Shown here piece after piece: positions 42,083-52,798 of a stretch of DNA of 64,000 bases. The stretch is from assembly GCA_963828015.1 (NCBI GenBank), contig CAWHCD010000004.1, positions 248,001 through 312,000 on the forward strand, read 5' to 3'. The stretch is from CAVPUA01 sp963828015. Its GTDB lineage: Bacteria; Actinomycetota; Actinomycetes; Mycobacteriales; Jatrophihabitantaceae. A program made the translations under genes and the position numbers. The notes beneath the pieces are model-generated. The model saw only the letters and a list, made by a program, of their open reading frames with translations, made no database searches and was not told the DNA's origin. Positions within the stretch are counted from its first letter, which is position 1; every line of letters begins with the position of its first letter.

Positions 42083-42709
42083 TCAGCGCGCCTGGACCAA
42101 CGGAATGATCACCTGGTTGATGATTTCGCCGAGATCGGCCTCGCTGACCGGCTCGCGCTGCAGGATGAGCCGATCGGTGAGCACCGCCGGGATGACATCG
42201 GCGACCAGATCGCATACCGCGTCCGGGCGGACCTCGCCCCGTTCGACCCCCCGACGCAGCAGGCCGAGGATGAGGTGCCGACGCGGGTCCTGGAAGCGGA
42301 CGTCGATCGCTCGGGACAGCTCCGGTCCGGCGCTCCAGTCGAACTTGATGGCCCGGATCGCGTCGCCGGCCGGCCCCGCGAGCACCCGCGCGGTGGCCCG
42401 GGCAATGGCGTACAACGCCTCCGCGGTGGTTTCCTCCTCCCCGAGGGCCACCGGACCCAGGCCGCACTCCTCCAGGCTGGGCAGACCGACGAAGAGGGCA
42501 TCGAGAACCAGCTCGGGCTTGCTCGGCCAGCGCCGGTAGATGCTCGCCTTGCCGGTGTGCGCTCGCGCGGCCACCGCCTCGACGGTGAGGGCCTGATAGC
42601 CGACCTCGGTCAGTTCGCTGTAGGCGGCAGCCAGGATCGCTTCTTCCAGGGCCGCCCCGCGCCGACGCGTGCTGGGCAGTTCTCCGGCCCGTTGCGCAGT
42701 CGCAGTCAT
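42083..42709 (-). CDS. TetR-family repressor
   Basis: 208 aa. The N-terminal HTH reads EEAILAAAYSELTEVGYQAL, TVEAVAARAHTGKASIYRRW and PSKPELVLDAL, the standard TetR DNA-binding domain. The C-terminal ligand and dimerisation half is of the TetR_C (AcrR-like) helical type. It is divergent from an EmrB/QacA-type exporter gene, with an imperfect dyad between, so it most likely represses that exporter until a drug-like ligand binds. Confidence 0.88.
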   Translation of the reverse strand: MTATAQRAGELPSTRRRGAALEEAILAAAYSELTEVGYQALTVEAVAARAHTGKASIYRRWPSKPELVLDALFVGLPSLEECGLGPVALGEEETTAEALYAIARATARVLAGPAGDAIRAIKFDWSAGPELSRAIDVRFQDPRRHLILGLLRRGVERGEVRPDAVCDLVADVIPAVLTDRLILQREPVSEADLGEIINQVIIPLVQAR

Positions 42710-42746
42710 AGGCCAATAGTGCTCGCTTGCGTTCCCTAGTACAAGG

Positions 42747-42765
42747 CTCTACCGTATCGATAGAG
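42747..42765. promoter_or_regulatory. Probable TetR operator
   Basis: CTCTACCGTATCGATAGAG reads the same on both strands at 14 of its 19 positions, with perfect 5-bp outer arms CTCTA/TAGAG. It is centred in the 96-bp gap between the divergent tetR and MFS genes, the canonical place for such an operator. Confidence 0.65.
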
Positions 42766-42805
42766 AACGGTTGCGTGCAGTAAGTACACGAGATGGAGCG
42801 CCGGC

Positions 42806-44404
42806 GTGGCAGCGGTTCAATCCGAGTCGGCCACATCGAAAGCCCCGCGCCGCTCGCGCGATAAGCCCGCCCACCCGGCGATCATGCTGACGCTGATCGC
42901 CGGCGCGCAGCTGATGGTGGTGCTCGACGCCACGATCGTGAACATCGCACTGCCATCGATGGCCCGCTACTTCGGTCGCAGCCAGACCGATATGACGTGG
43001 GCCCTCAACGCCTACACGCTGGCCTTCGGCGGCTTGCTGCTGATCGGCGGGCGGGCCGGCGACATCCTGGGCCGGCGGCAGATGTTCATCCTGGGCCTAA
43101 GCCTGTTCTCGATCGGCAGCCTGCTCGGCGGCTTGGCGCCCACGTACGAGCTGCTGCTGGCCGGGCGCGTGTTGCAGGGAGTCGGCGCGGCGATCGCGGC
43201 GCCGACGGCGCTCTCGCTGGTCATGACCTCATTTCCCGAAGGCCGCCAGCGCAATCGGGCGCTGGGCGTGTACGGCGCGGTGTCCGGCGCCGGGGCGGCG
43301 TTCGGCCTGCTACTCGGCGGCATATTGACCCAGTACCTCGACTGGCGCTGGGTGCTCTTCGTCAACGTGCCCATCGGCGTGGTGCTGATCGTGCTGGCCG
43401 CGATCTACCTTCCCAACTCCACGCGGCTGACCGGTCGCTTCGACATCCTCGGCGCCCTCCTGTCCGTCGCCGCCTCGGTGTCGTTGGTGTACGGCTTCAT
43501 CCACGCGGCGCGCACGACCTGGACCGACGGCACGACGATGAGTTGCCTGATCGCAGGCATCGTCTTGGCCGCGGCGTTCATTCTTTGGGAGATGAAGTGC
43601 CCCGATCCGATGATGCCGATGCGCATCTTCGCCGACCGCAGCCGCTGCGGGGCCTACCTGGTCGGGATGATCATCGGCGCGGCGATGTTCGGCATGTTCT
43701 ATTTCCTGAGCTTCTTCGTCCAGGGCGTCATGGGATTCAGCGCGGTCAAGGCCGGTGCCGCCTTCCTGCCGGTCAGCGTGATCATCGTCGGCGGTTCGCT
43801 CATCACCGCCCGGATCCTGCCCTGGGCCGGCGCGAAACCGCTCATCGTCATCGGCACTTCGCTCATGACGATCGCGCTGTTCTTCTACGCGAAGGTGACG
43901 GCTCAGGCCACCTATCTCGGCATGATCCTGCCCGGCATGCTGATCCTGTCGGTCGGCGTGGCCCTGCTGTTCGTGCCGCTGACCATGGTCGCCCTGTCCA
44001 AGATCGATGACACCGACTCCGGGCTGGCCGCGGCCTTGCTGAACGTCGGGCAGCAGATCGGCGGCTCGATCGGGCTATCGGTCCTGGCCACCATCGTCGC
44101 GCGCGTGGCCGCTACCTCGACCAAGACGCAGACGGCCCAGCTGGTCACGTCGGGCAACAAGGACTCCCTAGCCAACTTCCACGAGCTGACGAACTCGACG
44201 GCCACGGGTGCATCGGTCTCGGCGGCTGCCCAGCACGACTCGATCGCGGTACAGGCCTTCAACGAGGTGCAGGCGCACTCGGCCGCGATGGGCTTCCTGG
44301 CCGCCGCCTTCATGGGTGCGGTGTCGGTCGTGGTGGCCGTCGTGGTGATCAACGTGAAGAAGTCCGATCTACCGTCGCAGAGCGGTCCGGTTCAGACGCA
44401 CTGA
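42806..44404 (+). CDS. MFS drug exporter, DHA2 / EmrB-QacA type
   Basis: A 532-aa, 14-TM exporter. LIAGAQLMVVLDATIVNIAL is the DHA2 TM1 signature, LLLIGGRAGDILGRRQMFIL is motif A, and GAAFGLLLGGILTQYLDWRW is motif C with the following Arg-Trp. The C-terminal region before the last helix is an Ala/Ser/Thr-rich extracytoplasmic loop. It begins with GTG. It exports hydrophobic or cationic compounds by proton antiport; the specific drug is unknown. It is regulated by the divergent TetR through 42747-42765. Confidence 0.9.
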   Translation: MAAVQSESATSKAPRRSRDKPAHPAIMLTLIAGAQLMVVLDATIVNIALPSMARYFGRSQTDMTWALNAYTLAFGGLLLIGGRAGDILGRRQMFILGLSLFSIGSLLGGLAPTYELLLAGRVLQGVGAAIAAPTALSLVMTSFPEGRQRNRALGVYGAVSGAGAAFGLLLGGILTQYLDWRWVLFVNVPIGVVLIVLAAIYLPNSTRLTGRFDILGALLSVAASVSLVYGFIHAARTTWTDGTTMSCLIAGIVLAAAFILWEMKCPDPMMPMRIFADRSRCGAYLVGMIIGAAMFGMFYFLSFFVQGVMGFSAVKAGAAFLPVSVIIVGGSLITARILPWAGAKPLIVIGTSLMTIALFFYAKVTAQATYLGMILPGMLILSVGVALLFVPLTMVALSKIDDTDSGLAAALLNVGQQIGGSIGLSVLATIVARVAATSTKTQTAQLVTSGNKDSLANFHELTNSTATGASVSAAAQHDSIAVQAFNEVQAHSAAMGFLAAAFMGAVSVVVAVVVINVKKSDLPSQSGPVQTH

Positions 44405-44409
44405 GCGAT

Positions 44410-45774
<1,365 letters not shown>

Positions 45775-45826
45775 CCATCCATGGTGCTCCGACCCGGGCG
45801 GTATTGCGCTTGGCAGAATCAGCCCC

Positions 45827-46543
45827 ATGAGCGTCATCGCGGGCCGGACGCCGACACACCACACCGAGGTCACCCACGTCCGCGAGCTGACGCCGCGAAT
45901 GCGCCGCATCACCCTGGCCGGCCCGTCCCTGGCCGGGCTGTACACGCGACCGGCGCAAGACGTCGAGCTCATCCTCACCGAGTCCTCGGGGCGGCGGGTC
46001 AAGCGCCGCTACACGATCCGCGCCGCGCGACCGGACCGGGGCGAGATCGACCTCGACGTGTTGTTGCACGGCCACGGGCCCGGATCGAGCTGGGGGGCAG
46101 GCGCCACGGCCGGTACGAGCGCCACCCTGCTCGGCCCGCGCGGCAAGCTCGACCTGCGGCCGGCCGACTGGCACCTGTTCGTCGGGGACGAGTCGGCCCT
46201 TCCCGCGTTCGCAGCACTGAGCGAGGCACTGCCCAGCGGCGAGCCCGCGCTGGCGATCATCGAGGCAGACGGGCCTGACGATGAGATCCCGCTCACCGCC
46301 GACGTGCAGTGGCTGCACCGCGGCGCCGGCCCAGCGGGGACGGCGCCGGCCACCGCCGAGGCCCTGCGCCGGCTCAAACTTCCGGCTGGATCGGGCCGCG
46401 CGTACCTGCTGGGCGAGAGCCGGGCGGTCGTCGCCCTGCGCCCGGTGGTGCAGGAGCTGGGGGTCGCGGCCGATCACGTCTTCGTCAAGGGTTACTGGAA
46501 CGTCGGCCGGGGGTCGCGAGCCGTGCCAGGATCGAACCCATGA
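45827..46543 (+). CDS. Siderophore-interacting protein (FAD-binding ferric reductase, ViuB-like)
   Basis: 238 aa. HHTEVTHVRELTPRMRRITL opens the FAD-binding barrel, SGRRVKRRYTIRA is the FAD motif (RxYT), and DVLLHGHGPGSSWGAGATAG binds the pyrophosphate. The C-terminal NAD(P)-binding half has WHLFVGDESALPAFAALSEA and YLLGESRAVVALR. Such proteins release iron from ferric siderophores in the cytosol. The last codon and stop overlap the ATG of phosphoglucomutase (ATGA). No siderophore genes are close. Confidence 0.88.
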   Translation: MSVIAGRTPTHHTEVTHVRELTPRMRRITLAGPSLAGLYTRPAQDVELILTESSGRRVKRRYTIRAARPDRGEIDLDVLLHGHGPGSSWGAGATAGTSATLLGPRGKLDLRPADWHLFVGDESALPAFAALSEALPSGEPALAIIEADGPDDEIPLTADVQWLHRGAGPAGTAPATAEALRRLKLPAGSGRAYLLGESRAVVALRPVVQELGVAADHVFVKGYWNVGRGSRAVPGSNP

Positions 46544-48168
46544 ACGCCGACCGCGCCGGCCAGCCCGCTCAGCCCGCCGACCTCGTCGACGTGGCCAAGC
46601 TGATCACCGCCTATTACAGCGAGCACCCCGACCCGTCCGTCCCCGAGCAGCGGGTCAGCTTCGGCACCTCGGGGCATCGGGGCTCGGCGTTCGATCTGGC
46701 GTTCAACGAGGATCACATCGTCGCCACCAGCCAGGCGATCTGTGAATACCGCGCGGCGCAGGGAATCACCGGGCCGCTGTTCCTGGGCGCCGACACCCAC
46801 GCCCTCTCCGAGCCGGCGACCGCGTCGGCGCTCGAGGTGTTCATCGCCAACGACGTCACTGTCCTGATCGATTCTCGGGACGGGTTCACGCCCACCCCGT
46901 CGATCTCGCGCGCGATCCTCGCCCATAACCAACGCGCATCGGCCCGCGCCGACGGCGTCGTCGTCACCCCCTCGCACAACCCGCCGCGCGACGGTGGCTT
47001 CAAGTACAACCCCCCGGACGGAGGGCCGGCCGGCACCGAGATCACCGGCTGGATCCAGGACCGCGCCAACGAGCTGCTGGCCGCATCGCTGGGCGGCGTC
47101 CGTCGCGTGCCCTATGCCCAGGCGCGCGCCCGCGCCGGGCGTTTCGACTTCCTCGACGCCTACGTCGGCGCGTTGGGGCAAGCGATCGACCTGCCGGCAA
47201 TCGCCGCGGCCGGCGTGCGGATCGGGGCCGACCCGCTCGGGGGCGCGAGCGTCGGCTACTGGCCGGCGATCGCCGATCGCTACGGCCTGGACCTCACCGT
47301 GGTGAACCCGGTGGTCGACCGGACGTTCGCGTTCATGACGTTGGACTGGGACGGCAAGATCCGCATGGATTGCTCGTCGCCGTCAGCGATGGCGTCGCTG
47401 ATCCGACGCCAGCACGACTTCGACATCGCCACGGGCAACGACACCGACTCCGATCGGCACGGCATCGTCACGCCCGACGCCGGGCTGATGAATCCCAACC
47501 ACTTCCTGGCCGTCGCCATCTCCTACCTCTACGGGCAGCGGGGCGGCTGGGCCGCCACCGCGGCGATCGGCAAGACGCTGGTGAGCTCGTCGATGATCGA
47601 CCGGGTCGCCGCCGACCTCGGCCGGACGCTGCTCGAGGTTCCGGTCGGCTTCAAATGGTTCGTGCCCGGGCTGCTCGACGGTTCGGTCGCGTTCGGTGGC
47701 GAGGAGAGCGCCGGCGCCTCGTTCCTGCAGCGCGACGGCTCGGTCTGGACGACCGACAAGGACGGATTGCTGTTGTGCCTGCTCGCGGCCGAGATCCAGG
47801 CCGTCACCGGGCAGTCACCCTCGCAGCTCTACGAGGCGCTCACCGCCCGGCACGGCACGCCGGTGTACGCCCGCATCGACTCGCCGGCCACCCGCGCGCA
47901 GAAGGCCCTGCTCGGGCGACTGTCGGCCGATCAGGTGCAGGCCCAGGAGCTGGCCGGGGAACCGATCACGGCCAAGCTGACCCATGCCCCCGGTAACGGT
48001 GCGGCGATCGGCGGACTCAAGGTGAGCACGGAGTCCGGCTGGTTCGCCGCCCGCCCCTCGGGCACCGAGGACGTCTACAAGCTCTACGCCGAGTCCTTCC
48101 GCGGGCCCGAGCACCTGGCCCTGCTGCAGGACGAGGCCCGCAAGATCATCGCCAGCGTGCTCGCTTAG
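46540..48168 (+). CDS. pgm: Phosphoglucomutase (alpha-D-glucose phosphate-specific)
   Basis: 542 aa, full length for bacterial Pgm. VSFGTSGHRGSAFDLAFNED is the N-terminal signature. The phosphoserine loop is VVTPSHNPPRDGGFKYNPPD, the Mg-binding loop is TGNDTDSDRHGI, the sugar-binding loop is FGGEESAGASFL, and the C-terminal phosphate loop is ARPSGTEDVYKLYAESF. It interconverts glucose-1-P and glucose-6-P for glycogen, trehalose and wall precursors. It is translationally coupled to the siderophore-interacting protein upstream. Confidence 0.95.
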   Translation: MNADRAGQPAQPADLVDVAKLITAYYSEHPDPSVPEQRVSFGTSGHRGSAFDLAFNEDHIVATSQAICEYRAAQGITGPLFLGADTHALSEPATASALEVFIANDVTVLIDSRDGFTPTPSISRAILAHNQRASARADGVVVTPSHNPPRDGGFKYNPPDGGPAGTEITGWIQDRANELLAASLGGVRRVPYAQARARAGRFDFLDAYVGALGQAIDLPAIAAAGVRIGADPLGGASVGYWPAIADRYGLDLTVVNPVVDRTFAFMTLDWDGKIRMDCSSPSAMASLIRRQHDFDIATGNDTDSDRHGIVTPDAGLMNPNHFLAVAISYLYGQRGGWAATAAIGKTLVSSSMIDRVAADLGRTLLEVPVGFKWFVPGLLDGSVAFGGEESAGASFLQRDGSVWTTDKDGLLLCLLAAEIQAVTGQSPSQLYEALTARHGTPVYARIDSPATRAQKALLGRLSADQVQAQELAGEPITAKLTHAPGNGAAIGGLKVSTESGWFAARPSGTEDVYKLYAESFRGPEHLALLQDEARKIIASVLA

Positions 48169-48236
48169 GCCCCGAACCGGTGGCTGCCCGTTCCGCCTAC
48201 CCGTGAGTTACCCATAAGATCGGCGTTTCATGGGCA

Positions 48237-49265
48237 GTGCGGGCGGATCGGATGGCAGACGCGATGACCGAGATGGGGCAGCTCGCCGATCTCGACCTGA
48301 TCGTCTACGAATCGCTGATCGCCCCGCCCGGGCTGTCGGTCGAGGCCCTGAGCCAGTCGCTGGAGTACCCGCCGGCCGAGGTGGCCGCCTCCCTCGAACG
48401 CTTGCTCGAGCTGCGCCTGGTGCGGCGCGGCAGTGATGGAACACACCTGGCGGTGAACCCGTCGCTGGCCGAATCGCAGGCGCTGGGCGGTGAGGAACTC
48501 GAGCTCAACACGCGACGCAGCCTGCTCGAGAGTCGCCGCAACGCGATCTTGAAGGTGGCGCCCCAATGGGCGGCGGCGATGCGCAAGAGCCTGCCCGCGA
48601 ACGCGGTCGACATCGTCTATGACCCCGAGGCGATGACGAACGTCGTGATGCACTTCGCCGAGACGTCCAGCCGCGAGATTCGCTCGACGATGCCCGGCAG
48701 CGCCCAGCTGCAGATGAACCAGCGGGCCCGCAACGTCAACATCCATACCCTCTCGCGCGGGGTCCGGATTCGCTCGATCTACCAGGACGGCATCCTGCGC
48801 GACCGCCGCAAGACCGCCCAGCTGCAGGAACTGGGCGAGTACGGCGCGCAGGTGCGGCTGTGCCCTTCGGTGGTGTCGCGGCTGATCGTCATCGACAGCG
48901 ACATCGCCCTGCTCCCCTTGGCGCTGAGCGAGGCACGCTACGGACTGGCGGTGGTGCGCGAGCCCCACGTCGTGGCCTGGCTCACCGCTACGTTCGAGGC
49001 CCTGTGGCGCGAATCGACCCCCCTCGATGAGGCGCTGGGTTCGCACCAGGCGATGCCGGCCGTCGACCAGACCCGCGCCACGATCCTGCGCCTCATGGGC
49101 GAGGGCGAGAAGGACGAAGCGATCTCGCGCCGGCTCTCGATCTCGGTCCGCACCTGCCGACGCCACATTGCCGATTACATGACCCAGGTCGGGGCGACCA
49201 GCCGGTTCCAAGCCGGAGTCATCGCCGCCCGTGAAGGCCACCTGGGCGTCGTCCCACCGCCTTAG
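48237..49265 (+). CDS. TrmB/LuxR-type transcriptional regulator
   Basis: 342 aa. The N-terminus has a TrmB-like winged helix (LDLIVYESLIAPPGLSVEAL, SLERLLELRLVRRG). The middle is a phospholipase-D-like sensor region (IRSIYQDGILRDRRKTAQLQ, GAQVRLCPSVVSRLIVIDSD) and the C-terminus is a LuxR-type HTH (ILRLMGEGEKDEAISRRLSI, RTCRRHIADYMTQVGATSRF). This arrangement is common in actinobacteria as an orphan regulator class. GTG 48237 is used; ATG 48252 is possible. It ends 4 bp into the convergent amidase-like gene. Confidence 0.8.
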   Translation: MRADRMADAMTEMGQLADLDLIVYESLIAPPGLSVEALSQSLEYPPAEVAASLERLLELRLVRRGSDGTHLAVNPSLAESQALGGEELELNTRRSLLESRRNAILKVAPQWAAAMRKSLPANAVDIVYDPEAMTNVVMHFAETSSREIRSTMPGSAQLQMNQRARNVNIHTLSRGVRIRSIYQDGILRDRRKTAQLQELGEYGAQVRLCPSVVSRLIVIDSDIALLPLALSEARYGLAVVREPHVVAWLTATFEALWRESTPLDEALGSHQAMPAVDQTRATILRLMGEGEKDEAISRRLSISVRTCRRHIADYMTQVGATSRFQAGVIAAREGHLGVVPPP

Positions 49266-50614
49266 TCCAGGCCGCGGGCCAGGCGGGGCCAGGGATGAAA
49301 TGCCTCGAGCTGAGCGGCGAGTCCGAACAGCACGGATTCCCCGCCCGGCCGGGCGACCAGCTGCACCGAGAGCGTTCGCGCCGCGTCCGCGCTGGTGAAG
49401 GGCACGGCGATCGCCGGCCAGCCGGCCAGATTCCACGGTCCGGTGAACGGCGCGTACCGCATATCGGCCCTGACATTCACGCGCCAGCTCCGGGCGTTCC
49501 AGGCTAGGGCCGGGGGTGGCGGGGCGGCCAGGGTCGGCGTGATCAAGACGTCGAAGTCGTCGAAGAAGCGCTCGGCGCCCTCGTGCCAGCGACGTTGCCC
49601 GGCCGGGCGGGGCAGCCCGAGTCTGCGCACGGCCCGGCCCAGCTGGGCCTGGCGCGCCGTGCGCGGCTCGAGCAGGTGCGGCTCGGCGAGCAAGCCGGCG
49701 TCGTCGTGCACGCCGGCCAGCCACCGCACCAGCTGCGAGCCGGCGGTATGGGCGGAGTAGGCCGGATCGGCCGCGCGTACCCGGTGGCCCAGCTGGCCCA
49801 GCAGGTCACCGGCCGCGCGGGCGGCCGCCGCGAACTCCCCGTCGACAGCGACCCCACGGATCGGCGAGCGAGCCGACACCGCGATCCGCAGCGATGGGTG
49901 CACGCTCGTGTCGGCCAGCGCCAGCCGCCCGGACATCACGGCGAGCATCAGCGCCGCGTCCTCCACGGTTGCGGCCAGAGCTCCGTTCTCGACCAGACCG
50001 AACCACGAGCCGGCACCGACGTCGGCGGGCACCAGGCCCAACCCCGGTTTGATCCCGACCAGCCCGCAGCCGGCGGCGCCGAGCCGGATCGCCCCCAGCC
50101 CGTCGGCGGCGTGCGCGATCGGAACCAGGCCCGCAGCCACCGCGGCCGCCGCGCCGCCGGCCGACCCGCCCGGTGAGCGGCTGCGGTTCCACGGGTTACG
50201 GGTGATGCCGAAGGCCGAATCAGTGGTCGCGAACGCGCCCAGCTCGGCCACCCGAGTCAGGCCGACGACGACCGCGCCGGCCCGGCGCAGCCGCCGCACC
50301 ACCTCGTGGTCGCGGTCCTGGACGGTGGTCGCACTGCCCAGCGAGCCCACCCGCATCGGCTCCCCCGAGACGGCCACCTGATCGCTGACCGCCACCGCGA
50401 CCCCGGCCAGGGGCAGGGAATAGCGATCTACCCGGGCGTCTACCGCGTCCGCCTCGGCGAGTGCCCGCTCCGTCCGAACGAGCGCGAAGGCGCCAATCCC
50501 CTTGTTCAGGCGTTCAATTCTCTCCAGCGCGGCGGCCACCGAGGCGCGGGCGGTGAGTTCGCCCCGGCGCACCGCGGTGGCCGTCTGCGTCGCCGTCAAC
50601 CTCACGCGAGGCAC
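49262..50614 (-). CDS. Amidase-signature homologue lacking catalytic Lys and Ser
   Basis: 450 aa with the amidase-signature fold (GatA-like core PWNRSRSPGGSAGGAAAAVA, GCGLVGIKPGLGLVP and the C-terminal GPWNLAGWPAIAVPF). Aligning to GatA, the catalytic Lys position (G-x-P-x-x-x-K) is S77 in LAGVAVAVSDQV. The cis-Ser S151 is kept in GGSAGG. The nucleophilic Ser (GGS-I-R) is A175 in DGLGAIRLGAAG. Two of three catalytic residues are therefore absent, yet the frame is intact over normal length. It may be a binding or regulatory pseudoenzyme. It is divergent from moeA across 32 bp. Confidence 0.8.
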   Translation of the reverse strand: MPRVRLTATQTATAVRRGELTARASVAAALERIERLNKGIGAFALVRTERALAEADAVDARVDRYSLPLAGVAVAVSDQVAVSGEPMRVGSLGSATTVQDRDHEVVRRLRRAGAVVVGLTRVAELGAFATTDSAFGITRNPWNRSRSPGGSAGGAAAAVAAGLVPIAHAADGLGAIRLGAAGCGLVGIKPGLGLVPADVGAGSWFGLVENGALAATVEDAALMLAVMSGRLALADTSVHPSLRIAVSARSPIRGVAVDGEFAAAARAAGDLLGQLGHRVRAADPAYSAHTAGSQLVRWLAGVHDDAGLLAEPHLLEPRTARQAQLGRAVRRLGLPRPAGQRRWHEGAERFFDDFDVLITPTLAAPPPPALAWNARSWRVNVRADMRYAPFTGPWNLAGWPAIAVPFTSADAARTLSVQLVARPGGESVLFGLAAQLEAFHPWPRLARGLD

Positions 50615-50646
50615 GCTACTCGGGCCGGTCTTGGCAGACTGGCATC

Positions 50647-51834
50647 ATGACGAGCCCGCCACTGCGCAGCGTGCAGGAGCACCAGGCGATCGTGGCCGGC
50701 CTGTTCACCCGCCCCGCCCCGCAGTCGGTCCCGCTGTCCGATGCCCTGGACCTGGTGCTGGCCGAGACCGTGACCGCGACCCTCGACCTGCCCGGCTTCG
50801 ACAACTCAGCGATGGACGGGTACGCGGTTCAGGCCGCTGATCTCCTTGGTCTTCCGGTGACCTTGCCGGTCGCGGCCGACGTCCCGGCCGGGCGTATCGA
50901 CGTGCCCTCTCTACGGGCGGGCACCGCTCACCGGATCATGACCGGGGCCGCCTTGGCCGTCGGCGCCGACACCGTGGTGCCGGTCGAGGCCACCGACGGC
51001 GGCACCGAGACGGTGACGATCTTTCAAGCCGGCCCGAGCGGCACGCATGTGCGCCGGGCCGGAGAGGATGTGCGCGCCGGCGAGGCGGCGCTCGTTGAGG
51101 GAAGCGTGTTGGGGGCCCCACAACTGGGCCTGCTGGCCGCGCTCGGGCAAACCCACGTCCGCGTAATCCCCCGGCTGCGGGTGTTGGTGCTCTCGACCGG
51201 CTCGGAGCTGGTCGAGCCCGGGACCGCGCTGCGGCCCGGTCAGATCTACGACTCGAACTCGGTGATGCTGGCCGCCGCCGTGACCGCCGCCGGAGCCCAA
51301 GCCGAACGGCTGCAGTTCGTCAGCGACGACGTCACCGAGTTCCTCTCGGCTCTGCGGGATCGACCAGCCGACCTGGTGTTGACCTCCGGCGGGGTCAGCG
51401 CCGGGGCCTACGAGGTGGTCAAGGACGCGCTCACCGGCCAGGGCGTCGAGTTCGTCAGGGTCGCGATGCAGCCAGGCATGCCGCAGGGGGCCGGGCGGGT
51501 CGGCGGCGTCCCGCTGGTCACCATGCCGGGTAACCCGGTCAGTTCCCTGGTCTCCTTCGAAGTCTTCGTCCGGCCGGCGCTGCGGGCGGCGATGGGCCGA
51601 CCGGACGCCCACCGATCAGTGGTACGCGCTCGGCTGGGCGAGGCCGTGGAATCACCGGTGGGTAAGCGCCAGTTTCGGCGCGGGCACTACAACGGGGAAC
51701 AGGTCGTGCCGATCGGACCGGCCGGCTCGCACTACCTGCGCTGGCTGGCCGCCGCGAACTGTCTGATCGACATTCCGGTCGATGTCGGCTCGCTCGCGCG
51801 AGGCGCTGAGGTGGACGTGTGGCGGCTCGACTGA
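50647..51834 (+). CDS. moeA: Molybdopterin molybdenumtransferase (MoeA)
   Basis: 395 aa with all MoeA domains: an N-terminal region with DLPGFDNSAMDGYAVQAADL, AGTAHRIMTGAALAVGADTV, the MPT-binding domain VLVLSTGSELVEPGTALRPG and QIYDSNSVMLAAAV, VLTSGGVSAGAYEVVKDAL, MPGNPVSSLVSFEVFVRPAL and a C-terminal beta barrel. It inserts molybdenum into adenylated molybdopterin to finish the cofactor. No other mo-genes are nearby. Confidence 0.93.
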   Translation: MTSPPLRSVQEHQAIVAGLFTRPAPQSVPLSDALDLVLAETVTATLDLPGFDNSAMDGYAVQAADLLGLPVTLPVAADVPAGRIDVPSLRAGTAHRIMTGAALAVGADTVVPVEATDGGTETVTIFQAGPSGTHVRRAGEDVRAGEAALVEGSVLGAPQLGLLAALGQTHVRVIPRLRVLVLSTGSELVEPGTALRPGQIYDSNSVMLAAAVTAAGAQAERLQFVSDDVTEFLSALRDRPADLVLTSGGVSAGAYEVVKDALTGQGVEFVRVAMQPGMPQGAGRVGGVPLVTMPGNPVSSLVSFEVFVRPALRAAMGRPDAHRSVVRARLGEAVESPVGKRQFRRGHYNGEQVVPIGPAGSHYLRWLAAANCLIDIPVDVGSLARGAEVDVWRLD

Positions 51835-51889
51835 CGCTTCACACCGTTCACGTTGACAGCGGGAAAAGCCCACCCATACGTTGATCGTT

Positions 51890-52732
51890 ATGACCGCACC
51901 CACCGCACGGGAACTGGCCGAAGTCGAGGCCGCGAACTCCGCTGGCAAACCGGTCGTCGTCTTCATCCACGGCCTCTGGCTGCTCTCGAGCAGCTGGGAC
52001 CGCTGGCGTGAGTTCTTCGAGTCGCACGGCTACTCGACGCTGGCCCCGGGCTGGCCCAACGACCCCGACACGGTCGCCGAGGCCCGGGCCAAGCCCGAGG
52101 TCTTCGCCGGCAACGGCGTGGGCTCGGTGACCGATCACTACGCCGACGTCATCGGGCGATTGCACGAGAAGCCAGCCATCATCGGGCATTCCTTCGGTGG
52201 CCTGATCACCCAGAAGCTGGCCGGACTCGGACTGGCCTCGGCATCGGTCCCGATCGATCCGGCGCCGGCCCGGGGAGTGCTGCCGCTGCCGCTCTCGGCC
52301 CTCAAGGCCGCCTTCCCGGCGCTGAAGAATCCCTTGAACGCCAAGAAGTCGGTGACGCTGACGTACGAGCAGTTCCGCTTCGCGTTCGCCAATGCGGTCG
52401 AGGAGGACGAGGCCAAGGCCCTTTACGAGGAGTTCTCGGTGCCGGGCCCGGGCAAGCCCCTGTTCCAGGCCGCTTCGGCCAACATCAATCCGAAGTCCGA
52501 GGCCTCCGCAGACCCGGCGAATCCGGAGCGGGGCCCGATGAAGTTCATCGAGGGCGGGCAGGACCACACCGTCCCGCATTCCATCGCCTACGCGGCCTAC
52601 CGCCGTCAGCTGCACAACCCGGCGGTCACCGAGTTCCACGAGATCCCCGGACGGGGACACTCGCTGGTGATCGACAGCGGCTGGCCCGACGTGGCCCAGA
52701 TCGCGCTGGATTTCCTCAACGCCCACCGGTAG
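51890..52732 (+). CDS. Alpha/beta-fold hydrolase
   Basis: 280 aa from ATG 51890. The oxyanion strand is VVVFIHGLWLLSSSWDRWRE, the nucleophile elbow is AIIGHSFGGLITQKLAG (catalytic Ser in GHSFG), the acid region is FIEGGQDHTVPHSIAYA, and the catalytic His is in IPGRGHSLVIDSGW. The substrate is not evident; the pattern HGLW-SSSWDRW is frequent in actinobacterial lipase/esterase-like hydrolases. It is 66 bp upstream of the pyrimidine-degradation operon on the same strand. Confidence 0.85.
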   Translation: MTAPTARELAEVEAANSAGKPVVVFIHGLWLLSSSWDRWREFFESHGYSTLAPGWPNDPDTVAEARAKPEVFAGNGVGSVTDHYADVIGRLHEKPAIIGHSFGGLITQKLAGLGLASASVPIDPAPARGVLPLPLSALKAAFPALKNPLNAKKSVTLTYEQFRFAFANAVEEDEAKALYEEFSVPGPGKPLFQAASANINPKSEASADPANPERGPMKFIEGGQDHTVPHSIAYAAYRRQLHNPAVTEFHEIPGRGHSLVIDSGWPDVAQIALDFLNAHR

Positions 52733-52798
52733 GCCAGTCAGGAAAGCTACGATCGGAGATCCTCCTGGCTGATTTCCCGGAACGGAGCTGATCGGGCA

